23,943 nt of DNA, from the NCBI GenBank assembly GCA_022785155.1, contig JALFRH010000142.1, positions 1 through 23,943 of the forward strand, in the 5' to 3' direction. The position numbers were made by a program, and so were the translations under genes. A model generated the notes under the pieces. The model did no database searches and was not told the DNA's origin. It saw nothing but the letters and a program-made list of their open reading frames with translations. Position 1 is the first letter of the stretch, and each line of letters begins with the position of its first letter. Positions 1 through 8,277 of this stretch are shown here, in pieces. The stretch is from Spirochaetales bacterium. GTDB lineage: Bacteria > Spirochaetota > Spirochaetia > Sphaerochaetales > Sphaerochaetaceae.

Positions 1-1428
1 TATGGTATAGGAACCCTAGGTAAAACAGCCTATGAATGGATTGATTTCCTAAAAGAAGCTGGACAAAGCTGGTGGCAGATACTGCCTCTTGGTCCCACAA
101 GTTACGGCGACTCTCCATATCAGTCTTTTTCTTCTGCAGCAGGTAATCCATATCTGATTGATTTGGATATGCTTATTAATGAGGGTCTTCTGGAAAAGAG
201 TGATGTTGAAAAAATCAATTGGGGACAGAACCCTGAAAAAGTGGATTACGGTGCAATCTATAATTCAAGATTCGCTGTTCTCCACAAAGCCTATACAAAT
301 GGGAAAGAAAAGCTTTCACAGGAGTTTTCTGCTTTTAAGGAAGAAAACAAGGAATGGGTGGATGACTATTCCCTGTTTATGGCTCTAAAAAAGCACTTCA
401 ATATGGGTAGCTGGCTGGATTGGCCTGACGAGAGAGCCAGAAAGAGGGATACTAATGCTCTCCATGAATATAGGAACACTCTTTCAGATGATATTTCCTT
501 CTATTCTTTTCTTCAGTTCCTCTTCTATCGCCAGTGGAGCGCTTTACGTCAATATGCCCAGAATAACAACATAGGAATTATCGGGGACATTCCTATCTAT
601 GTAGCCCTGGACAGTGCTGATGTCTGGAAGGAACCTGAGATGTTCCAGCTGGACAGCAATTATGTACCTGAAGAAGTAAGCGGAGTTCCTCCAGATTACT
701 TCAACCAGGACGGACAGCTTTGGGGTAATCCTCTGTATGCCTGGGACAAGATGAAGGCTGACAACTATTCTTGGTGGAAACGAAGAATAGGATATGCCTC
801 GAAGCTTTATGACATGATACGTTTCGACCACTTCAGAGGCCTTGAAAGCTACTATGCCATTCCTTTCGGTGAAAAAACAGCGAGAAAGGGAAGATGGGTA
901 AAAGGTCCAGGAAGATCCTTTACAGATGAAATGAATAGGGCCTTTCCTTCCATTCACTTTAATGCCGAGGATCTGGGATATATGTCGCAGGAGGTAAAGG
1001 ATCTGTTGGCTGCTTCAAATTGGCCTGGAATGAATATCCTGATGTTTGCCTTCGACCCAAGGGAGGATGGAGAAGAAAAGCCTGAAGAGTTTATTGAAAA
1101 CAGTGTCTGTTATACTGGAACTCATGACAACACTACTCTTTTGGGGTGGCTTGAATCCCTTCCAGATGAGATTCTGAATTCCCTTAATGCTTATTTCAAT
1201 TCTGAGGATCCAAAGGTTCTGGCAGAAAAGATAATCCAGGAGGGGGAAAGATCAAAATCCTTCTTGATGGTTGTTCCTATCCAAGATTGGCTGGGTATGG
1301 GAAAGGAGGCAAGAATAAATACCCCTGGAACATCCAGCGGAAACTGGCAGTGGAGATTAAGGAGTATGGATTTACTTAAATCCTTGGCTCCAAGAATAAA
1401 GAAAACCATTGGGGATAGAGCCCAATGA
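1..1428 (+). CDS. malQ: 4-alpha-glucanotransferase (amylomaltase), 5' truncated by window edge
   Basis: This is a GH77 disproportionating enzyme that transfers alpha-1,4-glucan segments in maltodextrin and glycogen metabolism in the cytoplasm. The frame is open from base 1, reading YGIGTLGKTAYEWIDFL, so about 15-20 N-terminal residues lie outside the window and 475 residues are visible. Family hallmarks are complete. They are the N-terminal ILPLGPTSYGDSPYQS and GNPYLIDLD, then GDIPIYVALDSADVW and GVPPDYFNQDGQLWGNPLY. The catalytic triad of the family fits D276 in RFDHFRG (nucleophile), E323 in AEDLG (acid/base) and D376 in GTHDN, numbered from base 1. An ATG at 163 is internal and not the true start, because conserved sequence lies upstream of it. 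The gene stops with TGA and is followed directly by a terminator. Identification is near certain; the promoter and operon context are not visible. Confidence 0.96.
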   Translation, partial: YGIGTLGKTAYEWIDFLKEAGQSWWQILPLGPTSYGDSPYQSFSSAAGNPYLIDLDMLINEGLLEKSDVEKINWGQNPEKVDYGAIYNSRFAVLHKAYTNGKEKLSQEFSAFKEENKEWVDDYSLFMALKKHFNMGSWLDWPDERARKRDTNALHEYRNTLSDDISFYSFLQFLFYRQWSALRQYAQNNNIGIIGDIPIYVALDSADVWKEPEMFQLDSNYVPEEVSGVPPDYFNQDGQLWGNPLYAWDKMKADNYSWWKRRIGYASKLYDMIRFDHFRGLESYYAIPFGEKTARKGRWVKGPGRSFTDEMNRAFPSIHFNAEDLGYMSQEVKDLLAASNWPGMNILMFAFDPREDGEEKPEEFIENSVCYTGTHDNTTLLGWLESLPDEILNSLNAYFNSEDPKVLAEKIIQEGERSKSFLMVVPIQDWLGMGKEARINTPGTSSGNWQWRLRSMDLLKSLAPRIKKTIGDRAQ

Positions 1429-1431
1429 TGT

Positions 1432-1460
1432 AAAGGCTTCCTGAAAAGGAGGCCTTTATT
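1432..1460 (+). terminator. Rho-independent terminator of malQ, shared with convergent operon
   Basis: Arms 1432-1442 (AAAGGCTTCCT) and 1447-1457 (AGGAGGCCTTT) pair over 11 positions with one G-U wobble and a GAAA tetraloop, followed by ATTTATAA. It starts four bases after the malQ stop and abuts the end of the minus-strand gene, so it may act in both directions. The T-tract is short on the plus strand and weaker still on the minus strand. Confidence 0.85.
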
Positions 1461-2020
1461 TATAAGACTCTGAGAAATACGCCCCAACCACCATATTCCT
1501 CATATGCAGGATAGAGAGGAGATTGGTAGAAGAACCCAAGTTCCACTGTCCACCAGCCTGCAGCCCTCCAGCCTATGCTGCACTCAGGGCGCACCATAAT
1601 TCCATTGTGGACAAGGTTATATATACCAGGGTTTGAATTAAGCATCAAAAACTGTTGATACCAACCAGTATTTATACCGATCTTTACGTTAAACCTGCCT
1701 CTCTCATAAATCCTTACTTTGAAAGATAAGCCTTCCTCCAACATCTCTTCTGCAATGTATAGTCTACCTGTTGAAGAACCAAGAGGTTTATATATGTGAT
1801 TGTATCTAAGATATGTGGCGATGTTTACAGTATCTACTTGAACACCTATATCCAAGGCTCCACCTAAAGTAGGATAGCCATAGAGCATTACACTTTCCCC
1901 ATATAAATGGGTGGAAAAATCCACTTTCACATCAGGAAGAAAGTACTCGTTGCCACTCTCTTTTGCAAAGAGAGGAAAGAGAGAGAGTAATATGATGATA
2001 AAAACAATAATCTTCTTCAT
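1460..2020 (-). CDS. Exported barrel-like protein of unknown function
   Basis: I do not recognise the family. The 186-residue protein starts with a clear signal peptide (MKKIIVFIIILLSLFPLFAK). It continues with alternating, aromatic- and glycine-rich segments such as LGGALDIGVQV, GINTGWYQQF and WWTVELGFFYQSPLYP, as expected for a small outer-membrane beta-barrel. An outer-membrane location is inferred. I chose the start at 2020 because the signal peptide begins there and GGTGA sits about 6 nt upstream. A longer in-frame extension would only overlap the preceding gene and has no export signal at its start. It is the last gene of a four-gene operon, 4 nt after the stop of the small lipoprotein gene, whose stop lies inside this gene's ribosome site. 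Translational coupling is therefore likely. Confidence 0.7.
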   Translation of the reverse strand: MKKIIVFIIILLSLFPLFAKESGNEYFLPDVKVDFSTHLYGESVMLYGYPTLGGALDIGVQVDTVNIATYLRYNHIYKPLGSSTGRLYIAEEMLEEGLSFKVRIYERGRFNVKIGINTGWYQQFLMLNSNPGIYNLVHNGIMVRPECSIGWRAAGWWTVELGFFYQSPLYPAYEEYGGWGVFLRVL

Positions 2021-2024
2021 AGCT

Positions 2025-2453
2025 TCACCAATATATGTATTTTCTTCCGTCATCCAACAACAGATACTCTGGTCCAGAGAGGGTAGATGCACTCCAATAG
2101 AAATCTCGGCTCTTTTTCTTCCCATCATCAAGAAAGAGTGAAATCTTTCCATTACACTCTGTTACCGTGAAAGTAGTGTATTGGACAGAATAAGATCCTG
2201 TTTCCATCTTTATACCCTCTTCAGTTGAGAGAGTATATGTATACTTTCCTTCCTTGGAATCGAAGACATAGAGCTGAGTATACTCCCCTCTTTCCTCTGC
2301 CTCTTCACTTTCAAAATACGCATAGGATCCTGAAATGACGCATGGAAGGCCGGAGTCGAATTTAGGCATCAAATCCAAAACGCCATTGATTTCATCACAG
2401 GAAGTGAGGACCAAAAGGAATAATACAAGTAATAGAATAGATAGTCTCTTCAT
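2025..2453 (-). CDS. Small lipoprotein of unknown function
   Basis: This 142-residue predicted lipoprotein begins MKRLSILLLVLFLLVLTSC, with lipobox LTSC and lipidated Cys19. The mature part is acidic and has no recognisable domain. Segments such as YTQLYVFDSKEGKYTYTLS and KISLFLDDGKKKSRDFYW suggest a small beta-sandwich or lipocalin-like fold, which is a guess only. The start is ambiguous. The ATG at 2453 lies 1 nt after the upstream stop and follows a G-rich stretch. An in-frame ATG at 2471 (MKWGSKMKRL...) has a better AGGAG site and would overlap the upstream gene. Either start leaves a valid lipoprotein signal. It is the third gene of the operon with the two fibronectin-like lipoproteins, so it is probably a co-expressed periplasmic or surface component. 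Confidence 0.72.
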   Translation of the reverse strand: MKRLSILLLVLFLLVLTSCDEINGVLDLMPKFDSGLPCVISGSYAYFESEEAEERGEYTQLYVFDSKEGKYTYTLSTEEGIKMETGSYSVQYTTFTVTECNGKISLFLDDGKKKSRDFYWSASTLSGPEYLLLDDGRKYIYW

Positions 2454-2454
2454 T

Positions 2455-4620
2455 TTAGACCCCCACTTCATAGCTCTCCTCCCCATCACTGTAAGTTACT
2501 TTCACCACATAGGATCCAACAAAGGCCTTTTTGGATACGCTGATCTTTTCCAAGGAAATGTGGGCTTCATACATTCCCTTTAAATCAAGGCCATCTGTGG
2601 ATGAGGATGCGCTTCCTGTTCCTGAAGCATTTACATGCATTTCATAGCTTCCATCCAGCCATAAGTTCTCATTCTCACCAAAAGAAGAGTATGTGAAATA
2701 AATAGCACCTCCAGCCCCTTCCATTTTTGCATTATAAGTAATAGTGCCTCCTCTAAAGTGATCCTTGTCATCAGCCTTATCCAAAGCTTTCATCTGTGTG
2801 CTAAGGTCAGAGGCATTGCCATATGAGACTAGTGTTGCAATTTTACTATTCTTCCAATAAGCCTTATATCCATCAGGCACATACTTCTGGTTATCAAAAG
2901 GTTTAAGGGACACAGACTCCATTATTCTAAGTAGCAATGTCTCATCTATGGAGGCGTAAGATGGCCCTGTATGCTTTATTTCGCCTAGTGACCTTCCAAA
3001 TACGTCAGATGTGTCTATATAGTAATCATATGTAACAAGAGGAAGAGTGGAAGTATCTAAAAGAGAGAAGCCTGATGAAACAACAAACTCTTTCTCGCTT
3101 CCATCACTGCCTACCCTCTTTATAGTTCTTTCTTCATCAACATCACTAGCCCAGGTTACTGTCACTGGGTAAACGCCATTTGAGTTTGGCACTTCACCAT
3201 CTTTTCTCTTCTCGTTTTTTGTGGCGGCTATACTCTTTACTGGGGCCTTCATCATAGGGATTCTTTCTGAACTTGAGGCATCCAGTGACAACTCTCCCAA
3301 AGAAACGGTGATCGTAACGTAATAGAGTTCATTCTTCTCACTTTCAGGTGTTACCGTCTTTGCCACAGGAAAGAATAAAGAGGAGATGGAGCCTTCGTTA
3401 TAAACGCTGGAGTCAACCTGGACTCCCTCTTTATTATATCTAGTAATTGTATATTTAAACTTCTCTTCCCTTTCCTCGTCTCCGCTACCTATACTCTCTT
3501 TAAATGTCAGTAGATATCCCCTATCACCATTTTCCTTTACAAGTGGTAAGAGGGAAATATTACTTACAGGAGAGAGAAGATAGCCAACTTGAGTAACAGC
3601 AGCAGATGGCCCGAGGGAGTTATATGCAGTAAGGGAGTAGGTATATTCAACTCCGCTTTTCACGTTTTTATCTACAAAGTGGAGAACTCCGTTTTCGTCA
3701 GGATCTTCCAATTTGTCACCATACTCCCCTGAATAGACTATGGTTTCAGAAGAACCGAGAGAGTAACGCTTAATTATCCAATTCACATCGTCGTCGCTGT
3801 CTTTCCTGAAGGATATGGTTATAGCGTCTTTATCATCACCCTTTGTAATTCCAACTACCTCAGGAGTCCCAGGAGCACCTGGAACAAGAGTATATCCTGA
3901 TCTGGGAAGGCTTATATCAGCCATCTCATTTGTGGCCCCTATGGCAACAATGGCAAAGTACAGTTCCTTTCCCTTCTCCTTCTCAGAGTCGATTTCATAG
4001 GAATAGACCAGTTCCTTTGTATCCAAAGAGGCATCAATGGTGGCTACATATTCGCTTTCAAGACCGCTTACATTTGGCAGCAGAGATTTATAAATTTTAT
4101 AGGTCTCTACAAAGGGCACCTGCTCCCACTCTATCTCGATGTTTGTGGAGCTCTTTCCCTTTGAAGCGCTGATTACAGAAGGGGAAGAAAGTATCGATCC
4201 CAAAGCCACTTGAGATACGTCGCTATGTTTTCCTTCATAAGTATGAGCTTGGACTCTATAGAAGTAGAATTCATCCTTTTCCAGGTTTTCTCCGTCTACA
4301 AAATAAGTTCCTTCTACTGTTTCATCCATCTCCTTCCACACCAAAAGTGTCTGGTCTACATCTATTCTATCTGAAGAGGCTCTTTCCAAAGTATAGAAAT
4401 CAGCCCCCTCTACACTACTCCACCTTATAACAATCCTATCTTTATAGTAGGCCTTTGTAGCACTGATATGTTCAGGACCCTTTTTAGAGAAAGATGACTC
4501 CTTCTCCTCATTGTTTTCCACTTTCTCAGTTTTTTCTATCTCTCCGTTATTCATCAGAATAGAAGCGTTGCATGAGACAAAGAATATGATACACAGAACC
4601 AAAATATAAAACTTCTTCAT
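2455..4620 (-). CDS. Fibronectin type III-like repeat lipoprotein (721 aa)
   Basis: This is a predicted surface or periplasmic lipoprotein with signal MKKFYILVLCIIFFVSC and lipidated Cys17. A low-complexity Glu/Lys linker (residues 25-47) leads into about five fibronectin-III-like modules. Typical strand motifs are ISATKAYYKDRIVIRWSSVE (from residue 52), VISASKGKSSTNIEIEWEQV and IAATKNEKR...VTVTWASD. These match the S-A-T/S-x...I-x-(I/V)-x-W-x-x-V pattern of tandem Fn3 lipoproteins. The last 160 or so residues form a separate domain with a glycine/serine-rich stretch (HVNASGTGSASSSTDGLDLK). The start has AGGAG 5 nt upstream and lies 9 nt after the stop of the larger paralogue. The modules resemble those of that neighbour, so the two probably arose by duplication. 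Fn3-like modules usually mediate protein or carbohydrate contacts. No enzymatic domain is seen, and the binding partner is unknown. Confidence 0.82.
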   Translation of the reverse strand: MKKFYILVLCIIFFVSCNASILMNNGEIEKTEKVENNEEKESSFSKKGPEHISATKAYYKDRIVIRWSSVEGADFYTLERASSDRIDVDQTLLVWKEMDETVEGTYFVDGENLEKDEFYFYRVQAHTYEGKHSDVSQVALGSILSSPSVISASKGKSSTNIEIEWEQVPFVETYKIYKSLLPNVSGLESEYVATIDASLDTKELVYSYEIDSEKEKGKELYFAIVAIGATNEMADISLPRSGYTLVPGAPGTPEVVGITKGDDKDAITISFRKDSDDDVNWIIKRYSLGSSETIVYSGEYGDKLEDPDENGVLHFVDKNVKSGVEYTYSLTAYNSLGPSAAVTQVGYLLSPVSNISLLPLVKENGDRGYLLTFKESIGSGDEEREEKFKYTITRYNKEGVQVDSSVYNEGSISSLFFPVAKTVTPESEKNELYYVTITVSLGELSLDASSSERIPMMKAPVKSIAATKNEKRKDGEVPNSNGVYPVTVTWASDVDEERTIKRVGSDGSEKEFVVSSGFSLLDTSTLPLVTYDYYIDTSDVFGRSLGEIKHTGPSYASIDETLLLRIMESVSLKPFDNQKYVPDGYKAYWKNSKIATLVSYGNASDLSTQMKALDKADDKDHFRGGTITYNAKMEGAGGAIYFTYSSFGENENLWLDGSYEMHVNASGTGSASSSTDGLDLKGMYEAHISLEKISVSKKAFVGSYVVKVTYSDGEESYEVGV

Positions 4621-4629
4621 TTCTTTCTC

Positions 4630-7600
4630 CTATTGCAGCATTACGATTTTTGTATCTATGGCATTTACGACTTTAGAAATACCGTCTTTCGTTACAGTGG
4701 CGCTTCCAGAAGAAAGATCATTCTTGAACCCATTGAATTCCACGCTATATTCACCAAGGCCATATGGGAAGGCTATTATTAGGGAACCGCTGTCAATGGA
4801 ATGGAATGGATCTGTTCCCAGATACCCGGCTTCGCCTCCGTTTTCGGCCATTGGCACAAGGTTTCCTTTTTTTACGGTAATATTATCTGAAGAGTAATCT
4901 GAAATATTTATATATCCCAGATTCTGCCTGCGATCCCACAAATACTCTCCATAAGAGCTCTTTGCATCTATCTTGGAGTCATCAGATGTGTATGTCCTTG
5001 CTTTTTCGCCGCCACTAAGGGAGCCTGTTCTTGCCCACCAGTCGCCTTCGAAAGCAGAGTCTATCCTCTCTATTATTCCACGGAGAGTATAGAGGGTAAG
5101 ATTAACCACTTCCCTTTCATTAAGCTTTGATGAGACTATTCTCACTTCCTTAGGCTTGGAGTAGTTTTCGCTACTTTCTATTTCTGAATTTACGGAATAT
5201 AGATCCATATACAAGGATACGCTGTGGGTCAGATCCTTTTTCGCAAAATAATAAGTGTAGTATCCATCGTTATATGTCAGGTCTCCATCCACAAAACCTG
5301 AGGATTTATCTACAGGGGAAGCGACCTTTTCCGGTTTTATTTCTATTTTGCTGTTTTCCCAATAAGGAATCTTCACCATATAGCTGTCTGCACCCTTTAC
5401 AGGGCTGAAAGTTATGCTATAAATACTATTCCCCTCATCCTTTCCCTCTGCATACTTACTTGATGAAAGAGCATATCCTGTGGAGGAATCAGAGATATAG
5501 GAGAAGGGCCCCTCATTGCCGTCAATGAGTGTTGCAACCCTGTATTCATACTCCCCCTCAGGGTCGTAATGAGAAAAACATTCACCTGCAAAGACAGTGT
5601 TTCTCTTCCACTCTTCCTCCCCCTTCAACCTACTTTCAACTACATATCCAGTAGCACCAGGAACAGAATCCCAGCTTACATCTATTTTGTCCCTATAAAG
5701 GGCTTTGGTTGCTGAAACGTCTTGTGGGGCCAGCACCCAGCTTCCCTCATATCTCTTTTCTTCCTTTGGTGAACTATCACCGTTATATGGAGTAATGCTG
5801 AACCAATATGTGGTTGAAAGAGGGTTATCAGGAAGGTTCTTCCCCTCCAAAGCCAAAGAGGAAAGAGTATATTCAAGGGCATCGTTACCTTTGTATTGAA
5901 CTGAGTCTACGCTTTCAGTTGCATTTTCAGAGGAATAGACGGACAAAATGTATTTATCTACATTGTAGTATCCATCCCATTGAATTCTAATGAATTTATC
6001 ACCATTGGTTATTTGAGGAACAATGGAAGAGAGTATTCTTCCCTTCGTCATTTCACTTTCACTTCCCCTAACCTTCTCCTCATCTTCCACCTCTATGGTA
6101 ATGTTCAGCTCCTTTCCATAGAAGGAAGGATCATCAAGATCAAAGAAACCACTGTTTTCTGTAACGTATTCCTTCTCTTCCTCCCCAATCTTTACCTTGA
6201 TGATGTAGCTTTCTGCACCCTCTACAGGTGTCCAGAAAAGAGAGACTCTGTCATTATAGAGATTGTAGGAAGCAGAGAGATCCAAGACTCTGTCAAGAGT
6301 CTTTCCTACCATGGCATTTGAGTATGGGTAGTTTCTTACATAGATGTAATCGGGGCTGTTTACATCCTTTTCATTGTAGAAGGCCTTGACCATATAACTG
6401 AAGGAAGAATCATCGGGAACAACATCATAGTACACACTTTCACCAAAGGGAATGTCACTCTTCAAGAGGGAATAACCATCACCCTTGGACCTATAGATTG
6501 AGAATGAAACCTTGTTTTTATCAAAGGCCTCATGCTCACTATAATCCTCTTTACTTGTCCAGGAGAGCTTTATCTTTCCATTGAGATTGGATGAGGCATT
6601 AAGATTCTCCAGAATTTCTACCATCTCGTCGCCTTCAACTTCAACTATCTCGTCATTTCCATTCTCATCTTTCAAAGGAATAGAGGAGTAGATATTTCCC
6701 TCTTGGTCCTTGAATCTTATGTTGTAGGTGAAGGTTTTTGGATCTCTCTTTTCTTCTTTAGTAAGAATTATGGTGTCTGTAAAGGAATTGACTGAGCTGG
6801 ATATGTCTTCAATGGTTCTATCAAGATTCCTCTCTTCCCCTAAATTCTTCCTTTCTATTACAAGACTATAGGAAGAAGGGAGGAAATGGTATGTCTCCCA
6901 TAGGAGTTTGACTGTTATAGAGTAGCTTCCATTATCCAAAAGTATCGGCTCTCCCATGGAAGAAAGATGGAAACCAGACACGCTTTCATCTGCTATATAT
7001 CCATTATTCGATTCAAGAGGGTCACTCTCTTCCGTATATATGTAGTCTTCTCCTTCAAGTATCCTGTAGACGGTTCTGACTCTATAAATATAGTCTCTTC
7101 CACTTGTGGCAGTGTCGTCTGTAATGGTGAAATTGAATTCAGAGTAAGGATTTATTTCCGATGGGAGGGAGTAGTATTTTTCTTCTCCATTCTTCAGTTC
7201 CTCCCATTGTTTTCCTCCGACATCTTTTCTTTCTACCAGAAAGAGTATTTCTGTGTTTTCCAAGCCCATGTTTATTCCAGGGGAGGCAAAGGAGACATCA
7301 ATTCTTCCCTTCCTATTCTGACTGGCAGATATGGATTTCAAGCCTCTGGGAATCATGGAAGTTTCAACAGAGATGGTATTTTCTTTTTCTTTTATCTCTT
7401 TTCCATCCACCATCAACTTCGAAACAAGTGTTATGGTCTCTCCAGGCTCCACCTTTCTTTTGCCGCTTTCCAGTTGTTTCTCCCCTTCATATACAACAAT
7501 CTCCCTTTCAACGATTTCCTCCCCTTCATGAAGAATGGAGGAGGCTTTGGTGGAGCTGGAATAGAAGTATAAGGAGCCATCCCTTATTACGTATGATATG

Positions 7601-8025
7601 GAGTAGTCATCAACCATGGCTCCTTCCAGGAGGTCTGTATATTGGGAAAAGAGTATTCCCTCCTCCCTGTTTTTTCCTGCCCTTACACGGAAGATATATC
7701 TCTTGTCAGAAGATGAAGAAAAGTATGAAAGGGAGAAGGATGGAGTAAGGGTTATGTATTTCTTCATCTCCTTTCCAGATAGGTAATCAACTGCACTCTC
7801 ATACTCAACTTCGTAGTGTGTAGCCCCCTCCACCCCACTCCATGATAGGGCTATTTCATGGTTTTCATAATCGGAATATACCTTAAAGTCCTCTGGGCAT
7901 CCCAAGTATTTTGGTTGTGGTTCAAGTTCTATCTTTTCTTCAATTTCCGGAGAAATATAACAGGAAGAAAGAAGAAAAACTGAAAGTATATATATGGCAA
8001 TATGCTTAATGTATCTAATATTCAT
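4630..8025 (-). CDS. Large fibronectin type III-like repeat lipoprotein (1131 aa)
   Basis: This is the first and largest gene of the envelope operon. The signal MNIRYIKHIAIYILSVFLLSSC gives a lipobox LSSC with Cys22. I count about eight Fn3-like modules through residue 960 or so, beginning near residues 43, 227, 350, 468, 578, 670, 763 and 870. Their W-containing strands are conserved, for example HEIALSWSGVEGATHYEVEY, DRVSLFWTPVEGAESYIIKV and VSATKALYRDKIDVSWDSV. The last 160 or so residues are a different C-terminal domain containing WWARTGSLSGGEKARTYTSD and ending near GSATVTKDGISKVV. The frame is open upstream to 8094, but only the ATG at 8025 combines a GGA ribosome site with a proper lipoprotein signal, and a candidate promoter lies inside the extension. 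Function is unknown; a long extended surface adhesin or scaffold is an inference. Confidence 0.82.
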   Translation of the reverse strand: MNIRYIKHIAIYILSVFLLSSCYISPEIEEKIELEPQPKYLGCPEDFKVYSDYENHEIALSWSGVEGATHYEVEYESAVDYLSGKEMKKYITLTPSFSLSYFSSSSDKRYIFRVRAGKNREEGILFSQYTDLLEGAMVDDYSISYVIRDGSLYFYSSSTKASSILHEGEEIVEREIVVYEGEKQLESGKRKVEPGETITLVSKLMVDGKEIKEKENTISVETSMIPRGLKSISASQNRKGRIDVSFASPGINMGLENTEILFLVERKDVGGKQWEELKNGEEKYYSLPSEINPYSEFNFTITDDTATSGRDYIYRVRTVYRILEGEDYIYTEESDPLESNNGYIADESVSGFHLSSMGEPILLDNGSYSITVKLLWETYHFLPSSYSLVIERKNLGEERNLDRTIEDISSSVNSFTDTIILTKEEKRDPKTFTYNIRFKDQEGNIYSSIPLKDENGNDEIVEVEGDEMVEILENLNASSNLNGKIKLSWTSKEDYSEHEAFDKNKVSFSIYRSKGDGYSLLKSDIPFGESVYYDVVPDDSSFSYMVKAFYNEKDVNSPDYIYVRNYPYSNAMVGKTLDRVLDLSASYNLYNDRVSLFWTPVEGAESYIIKVKIGEEEKEYVTENSGFFDLDDPSFYGKELNITIEVEDEEKVRGSESEMTKGRILSSIVPQITNGDKFIRIQWDGYYNVDKYILSVYSSENATESVDSVQYKGNDALEYTLSSLALEGKNLPDNPLSTTYWFSITPYNGDSSPKEEKRYEGSWVLAPQDVSATKALYRDKIDVSWDSVPGATGYVVESRLKGEEEWKRNTVFAGECFSHYDPEGEYEYRVATLIDGNEGPFSYISDSSTGYALSSSKYAEGKDEGNSIYSITFSPVKGADSYMVKIPYWENSKIEIKPEKVASPVDKSSGFVDGDLTYNDGYYTYYFAKKDLTHSVSLYMDLYSVNSEIESSENYSKPKEVRIVSSKLNEREVVNLTLYTLRGIIERIDSAFEGDWWARTGSLSGGEKARTYTSDDSKIDAKSSYGEYLWDRRQNLGYINISDYSSDNITVKKGNLVPMAENGGEAGYLGTDPFHSIDSGSLIIAFPYGLGEYSVEFNGFKNDLSSGSATVTKDGISKVVNAIDTKIVMLQ

Positions 8026-8065
8026 CATCATTCCAAATTTCAATCTATGTTTGAAAAACATATCC

Positions 8066-8094
8066 ATTAGATATTGGATAATGATTTTCATCAA
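8066..8094 (-). promoter_or_regulatory. Candidate promoter of the lipoprotein operon
   Basis: On the minus strand, TTGATG (8094-8089) and TCTAAT (8071-8066) are separated by 17 nt. They match the sigma-70 -35 and -10 boxes at 4/6 and 5/6 positions. The predicted transcript would begin near 8058, about 33 nt before the chosen start at 8025. This agrees with choosing that start over the longer frame. It is a pattern match only. Confidence 0.35.
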
Positions 8095-8221
8095 GTATTT
8101 TTTTACACTTACGACGCTAATTGTAAAAATCAGAAATCTTGTTTGCTAGTTTTAATAAATGGCATCCCTTAAACCTTGTTTCTTACATCTATTGTCTTCT
8201 TATCCATTATCCAAAGAAAAA

Positions 8222-8272
8222 TATAATGCTTGACATATAACGAATTGTTTAAAAAAATAATACGGTAAGGAG
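8222..8272 (+). promoter_or_regulatory. Candidate promoter region and RBS of the substrate-binding protein gene
   Basis: A perfect TATAAT lies at 8222-8227 without a convincing -35 box. A perfect TTGACA lies at 8230-8235, followed by the A/T-rich run 8251-8262, where AATAAT gives a long 20-nt spacer. One of the two should drive the downstream gene, but I cannot decide which. A strong ribosome site, TAAGGAG (8266-8272), stands 5 nt before the ATG. The rest of the 8095-8221 spacer is A/T-rich, and I see no gene, riboswitch or strong hairpin in it. Confidence 0.4.
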
Positions 8273-8277
8273 TCTAC

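Noticed and set aside
6967..7748. Two overlapping plus-strand frames (201 and 195 codons) inside the large lipoprotein gene
   Set aside because: They are Phe/Ser/Leu-rich shadows of the Glu/Lys/Ser-rich lipoprotein coding sequence, with no start signals.
4630..8025. Possible long DNA tandem repeats or a CRISPR-like array in the lipoprotein operon
   Set aside because: Short recurring strings such as AGAGTAT come from repeated Ser/Glu/Tyr codons of diverged Fn3-like modules. No regular repeat-spacer structure is present.
8026..8094. N-terminal extension of the 1131-aa lipoprotein (MMKIIIQYLMDMFFKHRLKF...)
   Set aside because: There is no ribosome site at 8094, the extension would put extra residues before a normal lipoprotein signal, and it overlaps a plausible promoter.
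8095..8277. Cobalamin riboswitch or Fur box before the siderophore/cobalamin-type binding protein gene
   Set aside because: I see no conserved B12-box or riboswitch stems and no convincing 19-bp Fur-type inverted repeat in the spacer. It is too short between the promoter candidates and the ATG for a riboswitch.
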